This document shows, one piece after another, positions 17,445-28,000 of a DNA stretch of 64,000 nucleotides (within the stretch, counting starts at the first letter, position 1; every line of letters starts with the position of its first letter). A program made the translations under genes and the position numbers. The notes under the pieces were generated by a model. The model did no database searches. It was not told the DNA's origin and saw only the letters and a list, made by a program, of their open reading frames with translations. Source of the stretch: CAZAYP01 sp964489425 [NCBI: uncultured Verrucomicrobiota bacterium] (GTDB taxonomy: Bacteria > Verrucomicrobiota > Kiritimatiellia > RZYC01); assembly GCA_964489425.1 (NCBI GenBank), contig CAZAYP010000006.1:52364-116363 (forward strand). The letters are read 5' to 3'.

Positions 17445-20400
17445 CTATTCTTGCAGCAGAATCAGCCAATCCAGGCTGGCCGCGAAGGCGCCCGGCCAGC
17501 CCTCGGCGGGACCGGCTTCGCCGACGCTGGGACCGACGGCATTGGTCGCGCCAACCCAGTACCAATAGTGGTTCGTGAGGCTCGCGGAGCCGTCGCGGTA
17601 GGTGGTCGCGGCCAGCGGGCCGCCCAGGGGCGTGGCGTGGGCGCGGTTGGTGTCGACGCCGCGCAGCAGCAGGTAGGCCGCGGCCTTGTTGACCGGGGCC
17701 CACGAGACATCGACATAGCCGGCCTGCGTGCCAGTGGTGGCTTGAATCCAGGCCGGCGCGGGCGGAACCACGGCCACCACGTAAGTAGCCGCAGTGTTGG
17801 TGGTGGCGCCGGCGGACAGCGTCACCGGCTGTAGCGCGGGCGACTGCCAGCCGTCCAGCGCCAGGAACACCTGGGTGTAGCTGCCGACCGGCGCGGTGCA
17901 GGCGGCTCCGCTGGCCAGCCAGTTGGTGTCAGCCAGGCCCGCCAGGCGCCAGCGGGCGCCGTCGCTCACGGCGCCGGGCGGCTGCAACACAGCCACCACG
18001 GTGCCGGTTGGGATCGGCGCCGCGGAGACGACGATGGTAGTTTCGCCCGTGGCAGAGCCGGCGAAGTTGGCCGCCACCACGCGGACGGTCCAGACCCCAA
18101 CGGCATCGAACCGGAACGTGGCGGGCGTCAGGCCCTGGCCTGCCGCGGGCGGCGGGCTCCACGTGAACGCAAGAGGCGGGGTGGCGTTGGTCGGCATCCA
18201 GGCGGCGGCGAACGCCACCTCGGCGTTGACCACGGCCGTGGGCGGCCCAAGCGGCATCACGGCGACCACGGGAACCGGCTGGGGAACGGGCGGGTTGCCC
18301 GCCAAAAACGGAGCGGCAAACTCCGACGAACTGGAGAGAAACTCCGTGTTGGTTTCGGTCATGTTGACGGTAAGGTAAACGCCGTTGGTGAAGGGTTCGA
18401 AGCCCGTCATGACAGAATTGAATCCGCCGATGCCGTCGGGGCCGGTCATGCCCGCGCCCTGGCCGAGCGGCACATGGGCCCAGGCGCCATATTGATTGGT
18501 CTGGTAGGCGAAATAGAAATCCAGCAGGTAAAGGCGGCTGGGCTTGCCGACGATCATTCCGGCCACGGTCTGGTTGGTGGCCGTCACGCTCATGATGACC
18601 GGCGCCTTGATGCCCTCATTGGGCTGGTTGGTCGCGGAGGGCGCATTTGTGGCCAGGAAAATCGATTGCAGCGCGTTGGCGTAAATCCGGTTGTTCATGA
18701 CCGAGATGCGCGAGCCGGTCCAGATGGCCACGCCGTTGCCGTTGTTGCGGGCAATGACGTTCGCGCCAACGATGCGGTTGCGGTCGCCGCCGCGCAGGTG
18801 CACGCCGTCCCCGGCGTTGGCAAGATCCTGGCCGTTGATGTCGGACGTGCCGATCATGTTGTGGATGATCTGGTTCTGATCGCTGGCCGGCCCCGCGAGT
18901 TGGATGCCGGCGGCGCCGTTGCCGCCAATGCAGTTGTTAACGATTTGGGATAGCCTTGAATTCGTGTACAGGATGCCGCAATGGCTGTTGCCCAAGACCG
19001 TGGCTTTGTCCATGGACACGCCGATCTGGTTGCCGATAATGATAAAATCCGTGCTTTCGAGGGCGGCGACACCGTGGCCGGCGTTATGGACGATCACGTT
19101 GCCATAGGCCTCGTTGGTGAACCCGATCATGTTGAAGGGCGTACCAACCAGCCGGATTCCGTCTTGCTGGTTGCCGTGGTTGCCGCCACTGAGGGTGGTG
19201 CCGACCGTATTGCCCATGAACACGTTTTGTTGAGCGGTAGCGCCTTCGATCAGCGCCCCGCAGCCCGCGTTGTGGCCGATGGCGTTGCCGTTGGAAACGA
19301 TCAGGCCCCCCACAATGTTGCCAGGGGCGTTGGTAATGCGAATGCCGTGGCCCTGGTTGCCCAGCGCGGTGAAGTCGGTCTTGAATCCAACGTAGTTGCC
19401 CATGACCACATTGCCTTGCGAGAGCGGACCTTCGATGACCATGCCATCGCCCAGGTTGCCGCCGATGAAATTGCCGACGCCCGCCAGGCCGGCGCCGATG
19501 ACGTTCGAGGCGGTATTCACGATCCGCACCCCGGCGCCGCCGTTGGGCACCGCGCCAGCGCCAGTCTTGTTCAGTCCGATGAGGCAACCGAGCACCTTGG
19601 CCCCTTCGCAGGCGGTCGGGGGCAGCGCGCCTTGAATGTGGATACCGTCACCGGCGTTGCCGGCGATCACTGGCGCGCGGCCAAACCCCATGCCGATAAA
19701 AACATTCGTGCAGGTTTCAACTAAAATGCCGTGGCCCTTGTTGGTCGCTGCCGAGAGCCCGTCGAGCGCCAGCCCAATGGAGTTGCCGAGGATCTGGCCA
19801 TCGGGCAGCGAATACAACGCCAGCGCGTTGGAGCCGCTGCCGCCAATGACATTGTAGGCGGTCGATGTCGCGCCCCCGAAGATCAGGTATTCATCCCCCT
19901 CGAAGAATACGCCCTGGCCCCGGTTTCCCAGCAACCGGCCGGCGGGATCCCATCCCACCAGGTTCGCTTGCACCTGGCAGTCGATCGAGGCAAACGAGGC
20001 GATGCCGACCCGGTTGCCGGCGATAAAGTTGGGCTGGTTCGTCAAGCCGACCCTGGTGTCGCCCGCATACTCCATGAGGATGCCGTAGTCGGCGTTGGTG
20101 ATCACCATGCCGGCGGCGTTGGTGGCGCAGCCGATCACGTTGTTGAGAATGTAATGGCCCACCGCGTAATCGCGCAACAACCACGAATTGTTGACGTGAA
20201 TGCCCGCGTAACTGGCCCCGCCGATGGCATTGCCCCGCAGTACGCCGACATAGCTGTCCAGGCTGTTTTGAATCTCAATGCCCGTCACCATGGTCGTGGA
20301 TACGAAAGTTGTAAAAGGATTGAACCCAATGATGTTGCCATCCACCCGGTTGCGGAGACCCATGCCATAGGCCGCCAAGCCGTACATGCCGACGCCCACC

Positions 20401-22472
20401 ACGCCATCCACGATATTCGCTTCTTCCGGTTGCGCGCCGCCAAACCGGTTTTCCAGCATGCCGGCAATCAACGCGCCCCCCTCGGCATTGACCCCGTAGG
20501 TCATGCCGCTGGGCGCGATGCCAATCCAGTTGCCGCAGATGGTGTTGCGGGTGGCGCTGCTGACCCCCATCCGGCTGGGCAGGTAAACGCCCCAGCCCTC
20601 GTTGCCGCCAATGAAGTTGGCCGAGCGCATGAACGATCCGCCCACGATGTTGTATTGGGCCGCCTCTTCCAGGCAAACGCCGGGGCCGTCGTTGGGCCGA
20701 TCGCCCTCGCCGTCCGGACCTGTGCCGATGAAGTTGTTCCAGATCGTGTTGCTAGTGGAGAAGCCCACCCAGACTCCGCCCAGGCCATTGCCGGAAATCA
20801 CGTTCGGGTATGTGCCGGTCACCCCAACATAACTGTTGATAGCGCCCGCCAGGACCACGCCCCACCCGGCATTGGGCAGCGCGAACGCGCCCGCGGGCGC
20901 CAGGCCAATCCAGTTGGCGGCCATCCGCGCGCCCAGGGTGGCGCCGGCCAGGTGCACGCCATTGGATCGGTTGCCGGCGATGACGTTGCCGGCCTCCTCG
21001 TCGGTCTCGCCCCAATCCGCGCCAATGACGATATTGGCGGCGGGACAGTCGACGCTGTATCCTTCCGCATAGATGCCATGCCGCTTGTTGGGTATCGCCG
21101 TCACGCCATTCACATCCATCCCGATGAAGTTGCCCTGGATGACGACGTTCGAGCAGCACCCGCGGATGCTCACGCCATCGTTGGTGTTGCCGCTGATGAG
21201 GTTGCCCATGCCGGACATGCCGATGCGACTGTTGACCAGGCAGGGATACGCCTGCAGAGATTCGTCGCTCCGCTCGAAACGGATCCCGTACCCGTTGGGG
21301 ACCGCGTTGGTGCCGTCTTCGCCCAGGCCGATGTAGTTGTTTAAAATGGTGATGTTATCGTTGTTGACCAGGCCGGATCCGTACTGGCCAAAAATACCCG
21401 CCGTCCGGTTGCCGCCGATGCAGTTGCCGTCAGACGGCCTGTGGCCGCCGATCATGACATTGCGCGCGCCCCACAAGAGGATCCCGTAATCCTGGGCGTT
21501 GTACAAGGGAGCATGGCCCGCGTAATGCCCGATGTAGTTGTCGCTGATGGTCACATCCTGGGCGTTGTACAGGGCAATGCCGCAGGAGTTGGTCCACAAG
21601 CTGATGGCGCCCAGGGCGGTCTTGCGTTCATGGCCGGCGGACGCCCGAGGGAGCCCGGCCGGGACCCCGGCGCGGGCGGAGACGTTGGTCGCCGCGACGC
21701 GGTTGCCCCGCACCACCACGTTGGAACCCCCAATCCACACGCTCCACATCCGGTTGCTCTCGATCCGCGAACTGATCGCGCCGAAATCCAGCCTGTCAAT
21801 TTCGCTGCTCCGCACCACGATGTTGGTTCCCGCCGCCGCGACGTCTTGCAGGGTGCAGGCGCTGATGTCCGCGTTCGGGCAGTTATACAGCCACATGTTG
21901 ACCAGGTCGCTGTTCAGGATCACGAGGTTGGTCCCGATAATCCGCCCGGCGTGCAGCCGGCAGCCGTCGAATTCCGTGTTCTGCAGTTCCATGGACAGCA
22001 CGCCGCCGCCAACCGATGAGAAATCGCAGTTCTTGATGCCTTCCACCACGCGGTAGCCCGGCATGTAAAAATCGTTGGTTATAGTGCAGCGCCAGATTCG
22101 CTGCATGTTGCCCGATGCGTTGAAATCAACGATGTTGGCATCCACGATCGAACCGCCCTTGACGAAGCTCAACGCGCACCGGAGGGTGCAATTGCCCGCC
22201 TGGGACGGCCCGATGATTTCCGTGTAGCCTTGCAGCGAGCCGGACGCCTCGTACACGTGAAACTCGCCTTTTTCCTGGAAGGTGATGGTGTGCGAATCGC
22301 CGGGCGCCTGGTTCACCTGCTCCCGCGCCCAGGCAAAATTATGCAGGTTGCTGCCCACGACCGTGTCGGTCACTTCGTAATTCCCGGCCTGGGCAACGCC
22401 AAGGACCATCCCAGCCCAGGCGATGAAAACAGGCAGCGCGCGATTGAAGCAGCCATGCGATCCCATGTTCAT
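17445..22472 (-). CDS. Giant secreted parallel beta-helix protein
   Basis: The 1675-residue product has a signal peptide (MNMGSHGCFNRALPVFIAWA...AQAG), with AGGGAGA-like sequence before the ATG. Residues about 150-1330 are many imperfect turns of a right-handed parallel beta-helix, with repeating NVIGG, GNVISGN, GVxIxG and VxGNxIG elements. A PKD-like domain (about 1394-1485), a second beta-sandwich (about 1487-1570, GARWRLAG) and an FnIII-like domain (about 1575-1665, VDVSWAPVNKAAAYLLLRG) follow. The protein ends SLDWLILLQE, similar to the end of the 3750-residue protein encoded at 25032-36284. Such helices act as polysaccharide lyases or adhesins; no catalytic residues can be assigned. It lies 19 bases after rnc. 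Confidence 0.85.
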   Translation of the reverse strand: MNMGSHGCFNRALPVFIAWAGMVLGVAQAGNYEVTDTVVGSNLHNFAWAREQVNQAPGDSHTITFQEKGEFHVYEASGSLQGYTEIIGPSQAGNCTLRCALSFVKGGSIVDANIVDFNASGNMQRIWRCTITNDFYMPGYRVVEGIKNCDFSSVGGGVLSMELQNTEFDGCRLHAGRIIGTNLVILNSDLVNMWLYNCPNADISACTLQDVAAAGTNIVVRSSEIDRLDFGAISSRIESNRMWSVWIGGSNVVVRGNRVAATNVSARAGVPAGLPRASAGHERKTALGAISLWTNSCGIALYNAQDVTISDNYIGHYAGHAPLYNAQDYGILLWGARNVMIGGHRPSDGNCIGGNRTAGIFGQYGSGLVNNDNITILNNYIGLGEDGTNAVPNGYGIRFERSDESLQAYPCLVNSRIGMSGMGNLISGNTNDGVSIRGCCSNVVIQGNFIGMDVNGVTAIPNKRHGIYAEGYSVDCPAANIVIGADWGETDEEAGNVIAGNRSNGVHLAGATLGARMAANWIGLAPAGAFALPNAGWGVVLAGAINSYVGVTGTYPNVISGNGLGGVWVGFSTSNTIWNNFIGTGPDGEGDRPNDGPGVCLEEAAQYNIVGGSFMRSANFIGGNEGWGVYLPSRMGVSSATRNTICGNWIGIAPSGMTYGVNAEGGALIAGMLENRFGGAQPEEANIVDGVVGVGMYGLAAYGMGLRNRVDGNIIGFNPFTTFVSTTMVTGIEIQNSLDSYVGVLRGNAIGGASYAGIHVNNSWLLRDYAVGHYILNNVIGCATNAAGMVITNADYGILMEYAGDTRVGLTNQPNFIAGNRVGIASFASIDCQVQANLVGWDPAGRLLGNRGQGVFFEGDEYLIFGGATSTAYNVIGGSGSNALALYSLPDGQILGNSIGLALDGLSAATNKGHGILVETCTNVFIGMGFGRAPVIAGNAGDGIHIQGALPPTACEGAKVLGCLIGLNKTGAGAVPNGGAGVRIVNTASNVIGAGLAGVGNFIGGNLGDGMVIEGPLSQGNVVMGNYVGFKTDFTALGNQGHGIRITNAPGNIVGGLIVSNGNAIGHNAGCGALIEGATAQQNVFMGNTVGTTLSGGNHGNQQDGIRLVGTPFNMIGFTNEAYGNVIVHNAGHGVAALESTDFIIIGNQIGVSMDKATVLGNSHCGILYTNSRLSQIVNNCIGGNGAAGIQLAGPASDQNQIIHNMIGTSDINGQDLANAGDGVHLRGGDRNRIVGANVIARNNGNGVAIWTGSRISVMNNRIYANALQSIFLATNAPSATNQPNEGIKAPVIMSVTATNQTVAGMIVGKPSRLYLLDFYFAYQTNQYGAWAHVPLGQGAGMTGPDGIGGFNSVMTGFEPFTNGVYLTVNMTETNTEFLSSSSEFAAPFLAGNPPVPQPVPVVAVMPLGPPTAVVNAEVAFAAAWMPTNATPPLAFTWSPPPAAGQGLTPATFRFDAVGVWTVRVVAANFAGSATGETTIVVSAAPIPTGTVVAVLQPPGAVSDGARWRLAGLADTNWLASGAACTAPVGSYTQVFLALDGWQSPALQPVTLSAGATTNTAATYVVAVVPPAPAWIQATTGTQAGYVDVSWAPVNKAAAYLLLRGVDTNRAHATPLGGPLAATTYRDGSASLTNHYWYWVGATNAVGPSVGEAGPAEGWPGAFAASLDWLILLQE

Positions 22473-22491
22473 GTGGTTCTCCCTTTAACGT

Positions 22492-23235
22492 TTAATCTGC
22501 GGAACAGGATCCCGGCGGGCCCGGATCCGTGGCGTCCATGGGCTCCGGCAGCAAGCCCAGGGCGCGCAGGGCTTCCAGCGCCGCGGCCACCTGCGCCGCC
22601 TGCTTGGAGGGCCCGTGGCCCGCCCCCAGGACGCTCTGGGCGCGCAGCACCTCGGCCGTGTACTGGCGATCGTGGGGCGGGCCGCGCTCCTCTTTCATCC
22701 GGTACTGCGGCTCGGTTTTCCAGGTTTTCTGGAAGTGTTCCTGGAGCGCGCCCTTGGGATTGGCCAGATCCGGAGCAACGACCAGGCGGTCCAGGATCGG
22801 CGCAAACCGCGCCATGAACAGGCGGCGCACAGCCTTCATGCCGCCATCCAGGTACAGGGCGCCGAGAATGGACTCGAGGGCATCGGCCAGGTTGGACGGG
22901 CGATCCGCACCGCCGCTTTGGAACTCGCCGCGGCCCAGGCGCAGATAAGGGCCCAAGCCCAGGTCCCGGGCCAGTTCCGCCAGGGTCTGGTCATTGGTTA
23001 CCCGGCTGCGCAGGCGGGTTAACTCGCCCTCGGGCGTGCCCTTGAACCGCTTGAACAGGTAGTCGGCGGCCACGAGGCCCAGGGTGGCATCCCCCAAAAA
23101 TTCCAGGCGTTGGTTGTCCGCCGGCAACCGCTCCTCGAACCGGGCGGACGGATGGGTCAACGCTTTTTCCAGCAGCCCGCGGCGCCGGAAACAGTGGCCC
23201 AGCGCGGATTCCAGGATGGCGAGGTCGGGGCTCAT
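22492..23235 (-). CDS. rnc: Ribonuclease III
   Basis: A 247-residue double-stranded-RNA endonuclease acting in rRNA and mRNA processing. The catalytic domain has NQRLEFLGDA (Glu45 and Asp49 as metal ligands) and DALESILGALYLDGG (Asp118 and Glu121). The position usually filled by a first Glu in this signature is Gln42. The C-terminal double-stranded-RNA-binding domain covers about residues 160-230, ending SKQAAQVAAALEALRAL. The start overlaps the xerD stop by four bases, so the two are translated together. The downstream beta-helix gene begins 19 bases after its stop. Confidence 0.94.
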   Translation of the reverse strand: MSPDLAILESALGHCFRRRGLLEKALTHPSARFEERLPADNQRLEFLGDATLGLVAADYLFKRFKGTPEGELTRLRSRVTNDQTLAELARDLGLGPYLRLGRGEFQSGGADRPSNLADALESILGALYLDGGMKAVRRLFMARFAPILDRLVVAPDLANPKGALQEHFQKTWKTEPQYRMKEERGPPHDRQYTAEVLRAQSVLGAGHGPSKQAAQVAAALEALRALGLLPEPMDATDPGPPGSCSAD

Positions 23236-24119
23236 GCGCGGGGGTGGTACTTGGCGTGGACGGACTTGAGGCGCGAGCTGTCCACGTGGGTGTAGACCTG
23301 GGTGGTGGCAATGTCGGCGTGGCCCAGCATCTCCTGGATCACGCGCAGCGGCGCGTTGTTGGCCAACAGATGGCTGGCGAACGAGTGGCGCAAGGTGTGG
23401 GGCGTGACATTTTTCAGGATCCCCGCCAGCCGGGCATACTGCTTGATGAGCTTCCAGAGGCCCTGGCGCGAAAACGGTTTCTTGCGGTACGTGAGAAACA
23501 CGGCGCGGATCTCCGCGGGCGGGGCCGCCGGCGCGCGCACCTCGTCCAGGTACCGGTGCAGGGCGGTGGCCGCGGCCTGGCCCAGCGGCACCACCCGCTC
23601 CTTGCGGCCCTTGCCAAAGCAGCGGATGTAGCCGGCATCAAAGTGCAGGTCTTCCAGCGTCAGCCGGGCCAGCTCCGAAACGCGCAGGCCCGCGCCGTAC
23701 AAGGTTTCCAGCAGGGCCCGGTCGCGCACGCCGCGGGCAGTAGCCTGGTCCGGCGCGGCCAGCAGGCGGTCCACTTCCTTGATCGAAAGGGTGTCGGGCA
23801 GGATTTTCCACAGCCGCGGCGAGTCCATGGTCTGCGTGACGTTGCGCGCCAGCAGGCCCTCGTTTTGCAGGTAGCGGAAGAACATCTTGATCGCCACCAG
23901 GCGGCGCGACAGCGAGTTGACGCACAGGCCGCGCGCCTTTTCGCTCATCAGGAAATCGAGGATCTGGGCGCGGGTGACCTTGTTGGCCGCGTCCACCTGG
24001 CGCTCGCGCAAAAAGCCGGCGAACGCGGTCAGGTCCCGGCCGTAGGCCAGGCGCGTGTTGTTGCTCAGCCCGCGCTCCAGCCCCAGGTGGTCGAGAAACT
24101 GTTCAATCAGGACTTGCAT
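23232..24119 (-). CDS. xerD: Site-specific tyrosine recombinase XerD-like
   Basis: A 295-residue recombinase with an N-terminal SAM-like core-binding domain and a C-terminal catalytic domain. All active-site residues are visible: Arg146 (GAGLRVSEL), Lys170 (GKGRKER region), His241 and Arg244 (HTLRHSFASHLL), His267 (LGHADIATTQ) and the nucleophile Tyr276 (VYTHV). Length and motifs match XerD/XerC, which resolve chromosome dimers at dif. Lying between ompH and rnc with no mobile-element genes nearby, it is probably a housekeeping recombinase and not an integrase. XerC cannot be excluded without a phylogeny. Confidence 0.92.
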   Translation of the reverse strand: MQVLIEQFLDHLGLERGLSNNTRLAYGRDLTAFAGFLRERQVDAANKVTRAQILDFLMSEKARGLCVNSLSRRLVAIKMFFRYLQNEGLLARNVTQTMDSPRLWKILPDTLSIKEVDRLLAAPDQATARGVRDRALLETLYGAGLRVSELARLTLEDLHFDAGYIRCFGKGRKERVVPLGQAAATALHRYLDEVRAPAAPPAEIRAVFLTYRKKPFSRQGLWKLIKQYARLAGILKNVTPHTLRHSFASHLLANNAPLRVIQEMLGHADIATTQVYTHVDSSRLKSVHAKYHPRA

Positions 24120-24170
24120 CGGCCGGGCTGTGCCTGCCGCGCCGGCGCCGGGCGGCAGTGGCCGGGAGAT

Positions 24171-24848
24171 CTACTCGGGCGCGGGTTCGGTGGCGGGCTC
24201 GTCCGCGCCGCCAGCGGGCGGCTCCTGGTCCGCGCCCGCATCCGTCTCGGCGTCCGCCGCCGGGGTGGTGGTCTGGCCCTTGTTGAGGATCGCGAGGATG
24301 TCATCGGTGATGTCAAACTTGCCGTCCGAGAACAGCACCAGTTCCACGCCGTTCATGGTCTGGCCGGAGGAATCGAGGATGCAGGGGATGTTGCGCTCCT
24401 GGGCATACGCGGTGATTTCCTCGCGGATTTCCTCGATGATCTTCTTGCGCATGCGCATCTGCTGCTCTTCCAGCTGGCGGCGGCGGGTGGTTTCCATGCG
24501 CTGGATCTTGGCCTCCTGCTCCTTGAGGCTGATCAGCTTTTCCTCGGCCAAATCGCGCTTCTCCAGGCGCACTTCCTCGCTCAGCGCGGAATTCTGGGCT
24601 TCGGCGCGCAAGTCGTTGAAATCTTCCTGCATCTGCTCATATTTTGCGACCAGGTCCTTGCGCTCGGTGTTGAAATCGTCGGCCTGGTCCTTGAGCTGGG
24701 CATCCGCCAACTGGGTCTTATAATACTTGGAAAACAGGGTTTCCATGTCCACCAGGGCGATGCCGCCCTCGATCGCCACGGCCGGAAGCGCCCCGGCCAC
24801 GCATGCAACCAACCCTGCCGCCGCCATGCCAATCCACATTTTCTGCAT
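24171..24848 (-). CDS. OmpH/Skp-family periplasmic chaperone
   Basis: From the ATG at 24848, preceded by AAGGAG, the product is 225 residues with a signal peptide (MQKMWIGMAAAGLVACVAGALPAVA). It then has the Skp/OmpH arrangement: a short beta-strand, IALVDMETLFSKYYKTQ, then a long coiled-coil arm of about 110 residues. The closing segment returns to the body (GVELVLFSDGKFDITDDILAILN). An acidic Ala/Glu/Pro tail of about 35 residues is extra. Skp holds unfolded outer-membrane proteins in the periplasm. It heads the ompH-xerD-rnc-beta-helix gene string. Confidence 0.87.
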   Translation of the reverse strand: MQKMWIGMAAAGLVACVAGALPAVAIEGGIALVDMETLFSKYYKTQLADAQLKDQADDFNTERKDLVAKYEQMQEDFNDLRAEAQNSALSEEVRLEKRDLAEEKLISLKEQEAKIQRMETTRRRQLEEQQMRMRKKIIEEIREEITAYAQERNIPCILDSSGQTMNGVELVLFSDGKFDITDDILAILNKGQTTTPAADAETDAGADQEPPAGGADEPATEPAPE

Positions 24849-24874
24849 ATCCCTGCTCCTTTCTGAAAGGCTGC

Positions 24875-24902
24875 ATATTAGCAGCGGGCCGGCAAAACAC
24901 AA
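24875..24902 (-). promoter_or_regulatory. Possible sigma-70 promoter for ompH
   Basis: On the minus strand TTGTGT (24902-24897) and TAATAT (24880-24875) are separated by 16 bases, about 27 bases ahead of the ompH ATG. Both boxes are imperfect. Confidence 0.33.
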
Positions 24903-25031
24903 GCGTTACAATAAGCGCATGGTGGTGGCCGCGCATGGCGCCCGCATTTTTGAAAAAATGTCTCGACCCACGGCGTGGCTGAACGTAACAATAGCCAGTC
25001 GAAATAAGCTTCAGAACCCGGGAGATACGCC

Positions 25032-28000
25032 ATGAATAAAAGCGCCCTGCGTTGTGCCGCCGTTACCACCATCCTCGCGGTATCCGGGCTGTGCCTGGGC
25101 CTGCCGGCCGCGGCGGTCACCGTAACCTTCACCAACGCCACCGCCATCAGCGCCGGCAACCTGGCGTACGAAGGTTACGACGTGGTCGTGGCGCCCTGCA
25201 CGGTCACGATCGACGGCGCCCATGCCTTCAACTCGCTGACCATCCGCAGCAACGGCATCGTGACCCACCCGGCCTGCACAGCCACCTCCGTGTACTCCCT
25301 GGCCCTGACGCTGGCCGGGAGCCTGGCCATCGACGCCGGCGGGAAGATCGACGTGGTGGGCAAGGGCTATCTGCCCAACCGGACCGTGGGCAACAGCACC
25401 AACAACGCGGCGACCGGCTGGTCGGGCGGCAGCCATGGCGGGTTGGGTTACTCTTATAGCGGGATCAGCGGCGCAGCGTACGATGAGTATCGGAATCCGC
25501 TCTACCCGGGCGCGGGCGGCGGCGGCACCAGCGCGGGCGGCGGCGTTATCCGGATCCAGGCCGCGCAGGCCACCGTCAATGGCCTGATCAACGCCAACGG
25601 CAGCCTCCAGGGGTCGTACGGCTCGGGCGCCGGCGGCAGCATCCGCTTGGATGTGGGCACGCTCTCGGGGGGCGGCTTGATCAGCGCCAACGGCGGCAAC
25701 GCCGCGGGCAACAGCGGGGCCGGCGGTGGCGGCCGGGTGGCGGTGTATCACACCACCTGCGCCATGAGTTCCACGCAGATCACCGCCTATGCCGGCCACG
25801 AAGCCGGCCTGCACCAAGGCGCTGCCGGCACGGTCTATTACCAATCGTCCGGCCAGCCGGGCGAGTTGCGGATTTTCAATGACGGGTTGCCCGTGGGCAT
25901 GTACACGCCCCTGGGCGTAACCAACGACACTAGTTTCGTGGCCGAGAAGCTCATGGTCAGCGGCACCGGCGTGGTAGTGCAGACCGATCACCAGATGCCC
26001 ATCCGGATTGGCACCCTGGTCCTTACCAACTGGGCGCAGCTGACCCATGCGGCCGCCACCGCCGGCGCGGAATACAGCCTGGATCTGACCGTGAGCAATG
26101 CCCTCCTCATTGCTTGGAACGGCGCCATTGACGTGGTGGGCAAGGGCTATCTGCCCAACCGGACCGTGGGCAACAGCACCAACAACGCGGCGACCGGCTG
26201 GTCGGGCGGCAGCCATGGCGGGTTGGGTTACTCTTATAGCGGGATCAGCGGCGCAGCGTACGATGAGTATCGGAATCCGCTCTACCCGGGCGCGGGCGGC
26301 GGCGGCACCAGCGCGGGCGGCGGCGTTATCCGGATCCAGGCCGCGCAGGCCACCGTCAATGGCCTGATCAACGCCAACGGCAGCCTCCAGGGGTCGTACG
26401 GCTCGGGCGCCGGCGGCAGCATCCGCTTGGATGTGGGCACGCTCTCGGGGGGCGGCTTGATCAGCGCCAACGGCGGCAACGCCGCGGGCAACAGCGGGGC
26501 CGGCGGTGGCGGCCGGGTGGCGGTGTATCACACCACCTGCGCCATGAGTTCCACGCAGATCACCGCCTATGCCGGCCACGAAGCCGGCCTGCACCAAGGC
26601 GCTGCCGGCACGGTCTATTACCAATCGTCCGGCCAGCCGGGCGAGTTGCGGATTTTCAATGACGGGTTGCCCGTGGGCATGTACACGCCCCTGGGCGTAA
26701 CCAACGACACTAGTTTCGTGGCCGAGAAGCTCATGGTCAGCGGCACCGGCGTGGTAGTGCAGACCGACCACCAGATGCCCATCCGGGTCGGTAGCCTGGT
26801 CCTCACCAATGGCGCGCAGCTAACGCATCCGGCCGCCACCGCCGGCGCGGAATACGGCCTTGACCTGACCGCGAGCAACGTCCTGGTCGTTGCCTTGAAC
26901 AGTTCCATCGACGTGATCGGCAAAGGCTATTTGCCCGGCCGCACCATCGGCAATACGACGACCAATGCGGCCACGGGCTGGTCCGGCGGCAGCCATGGTG
27001 GACTGGGCTACGCCTATAACGGGGTCTGCGGCATCGCGTTTGATGATTACCGCGACCCGGCCAGTCCGGGCGCGGGGAGTTCCGGTACCAGCGCGGGCGG
27101 CGGCGTGATCCGGATTCAGGCCCCGCAGGTGGTTGTCAGCGGCCGGATCATCGCCAATGGCGCATGCGTGGGTTCCTTTGGCGGAGGCGCGGGCGGCAGC
27201 ATCCGGCTGGACGTGGGCGCGCTTTCCGGGAACGGCTTGATCAGCGCCAACGGCGGCCATGCCGCGGGCAACAGCGGGGGCGGCGGGGGCGGCCGGATCG
27301 CGCTGTATTACACCACCTGCGCCATGAGTTCCACGCAGATCACCGCCTATGCCGGCCACGAAGTGGGCCTGCACCAGGGCGCCGCCGGCACGGTCTATTA
27401 CCAATCGTCCGGCCAGCCGGGCGAGTTGCGGATTTTCAATGACGGGCTGCCCGTGGGCATGTACACGCCCCTGGGCGTACCGGGCGCGGAGGCGTTTACG
27501 GCCAATCGGCTGTTCGTCAGCGGCTCCGGCGTGGTCGTGCAGGCTGAGCACCAGATGCCCATCCAGGTGGCCGACCTGGTCCTGACCAACCAGGCGGTGC
27601 TCACCCATCCGGACGCCACCGTGAGCGCGGCTTATTATGTTGATTTGGTCGTGTCCAACCGCCTGGTCCTGTCGGCGGACAGCCGGATCGATGCGCTCGG
27701 CAAGGGCTATCTGGCGGGTCGCACCAAGGGCAATTCCACGGTTAATGCGGCCACGGGCTGGTCCGGCGGCAGCCACGGCGGGCTGGGCTTCTCTTATAAC
27801 GGGACTAGCGGCGCGGCGTATGATGATTATCGGAATCCGCTCTACCCGGGCGCGGGCGGCGCCGGCACCAGCGCCGGCGGCGGCGTGATCCGCATCCAGG
27901 CGCAGCAGGCCTTGGTCCATGGTCAGATCAGCGCCAATGGCAGCGTCCAAGGGTCGTATGGCGCGGGCGCGGGCGGCGCCATCCGCATGGACGTGGGCAC

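Noticed and set aside
18474-21344. Long plus-strand frames opposite the 1675-residue beta-helix protein
   Set aside because: Their repetitiveness only mirrors the codon pattern of the beta-helix turns on the other strand.
23232-24119. Integrase of a genomic island
   Set aside because: The tyrosine recombinase is of XerC/D length, lies between ompH and rnc, and has no adjacent tRNA, attachment-site repeat or mobile genes.
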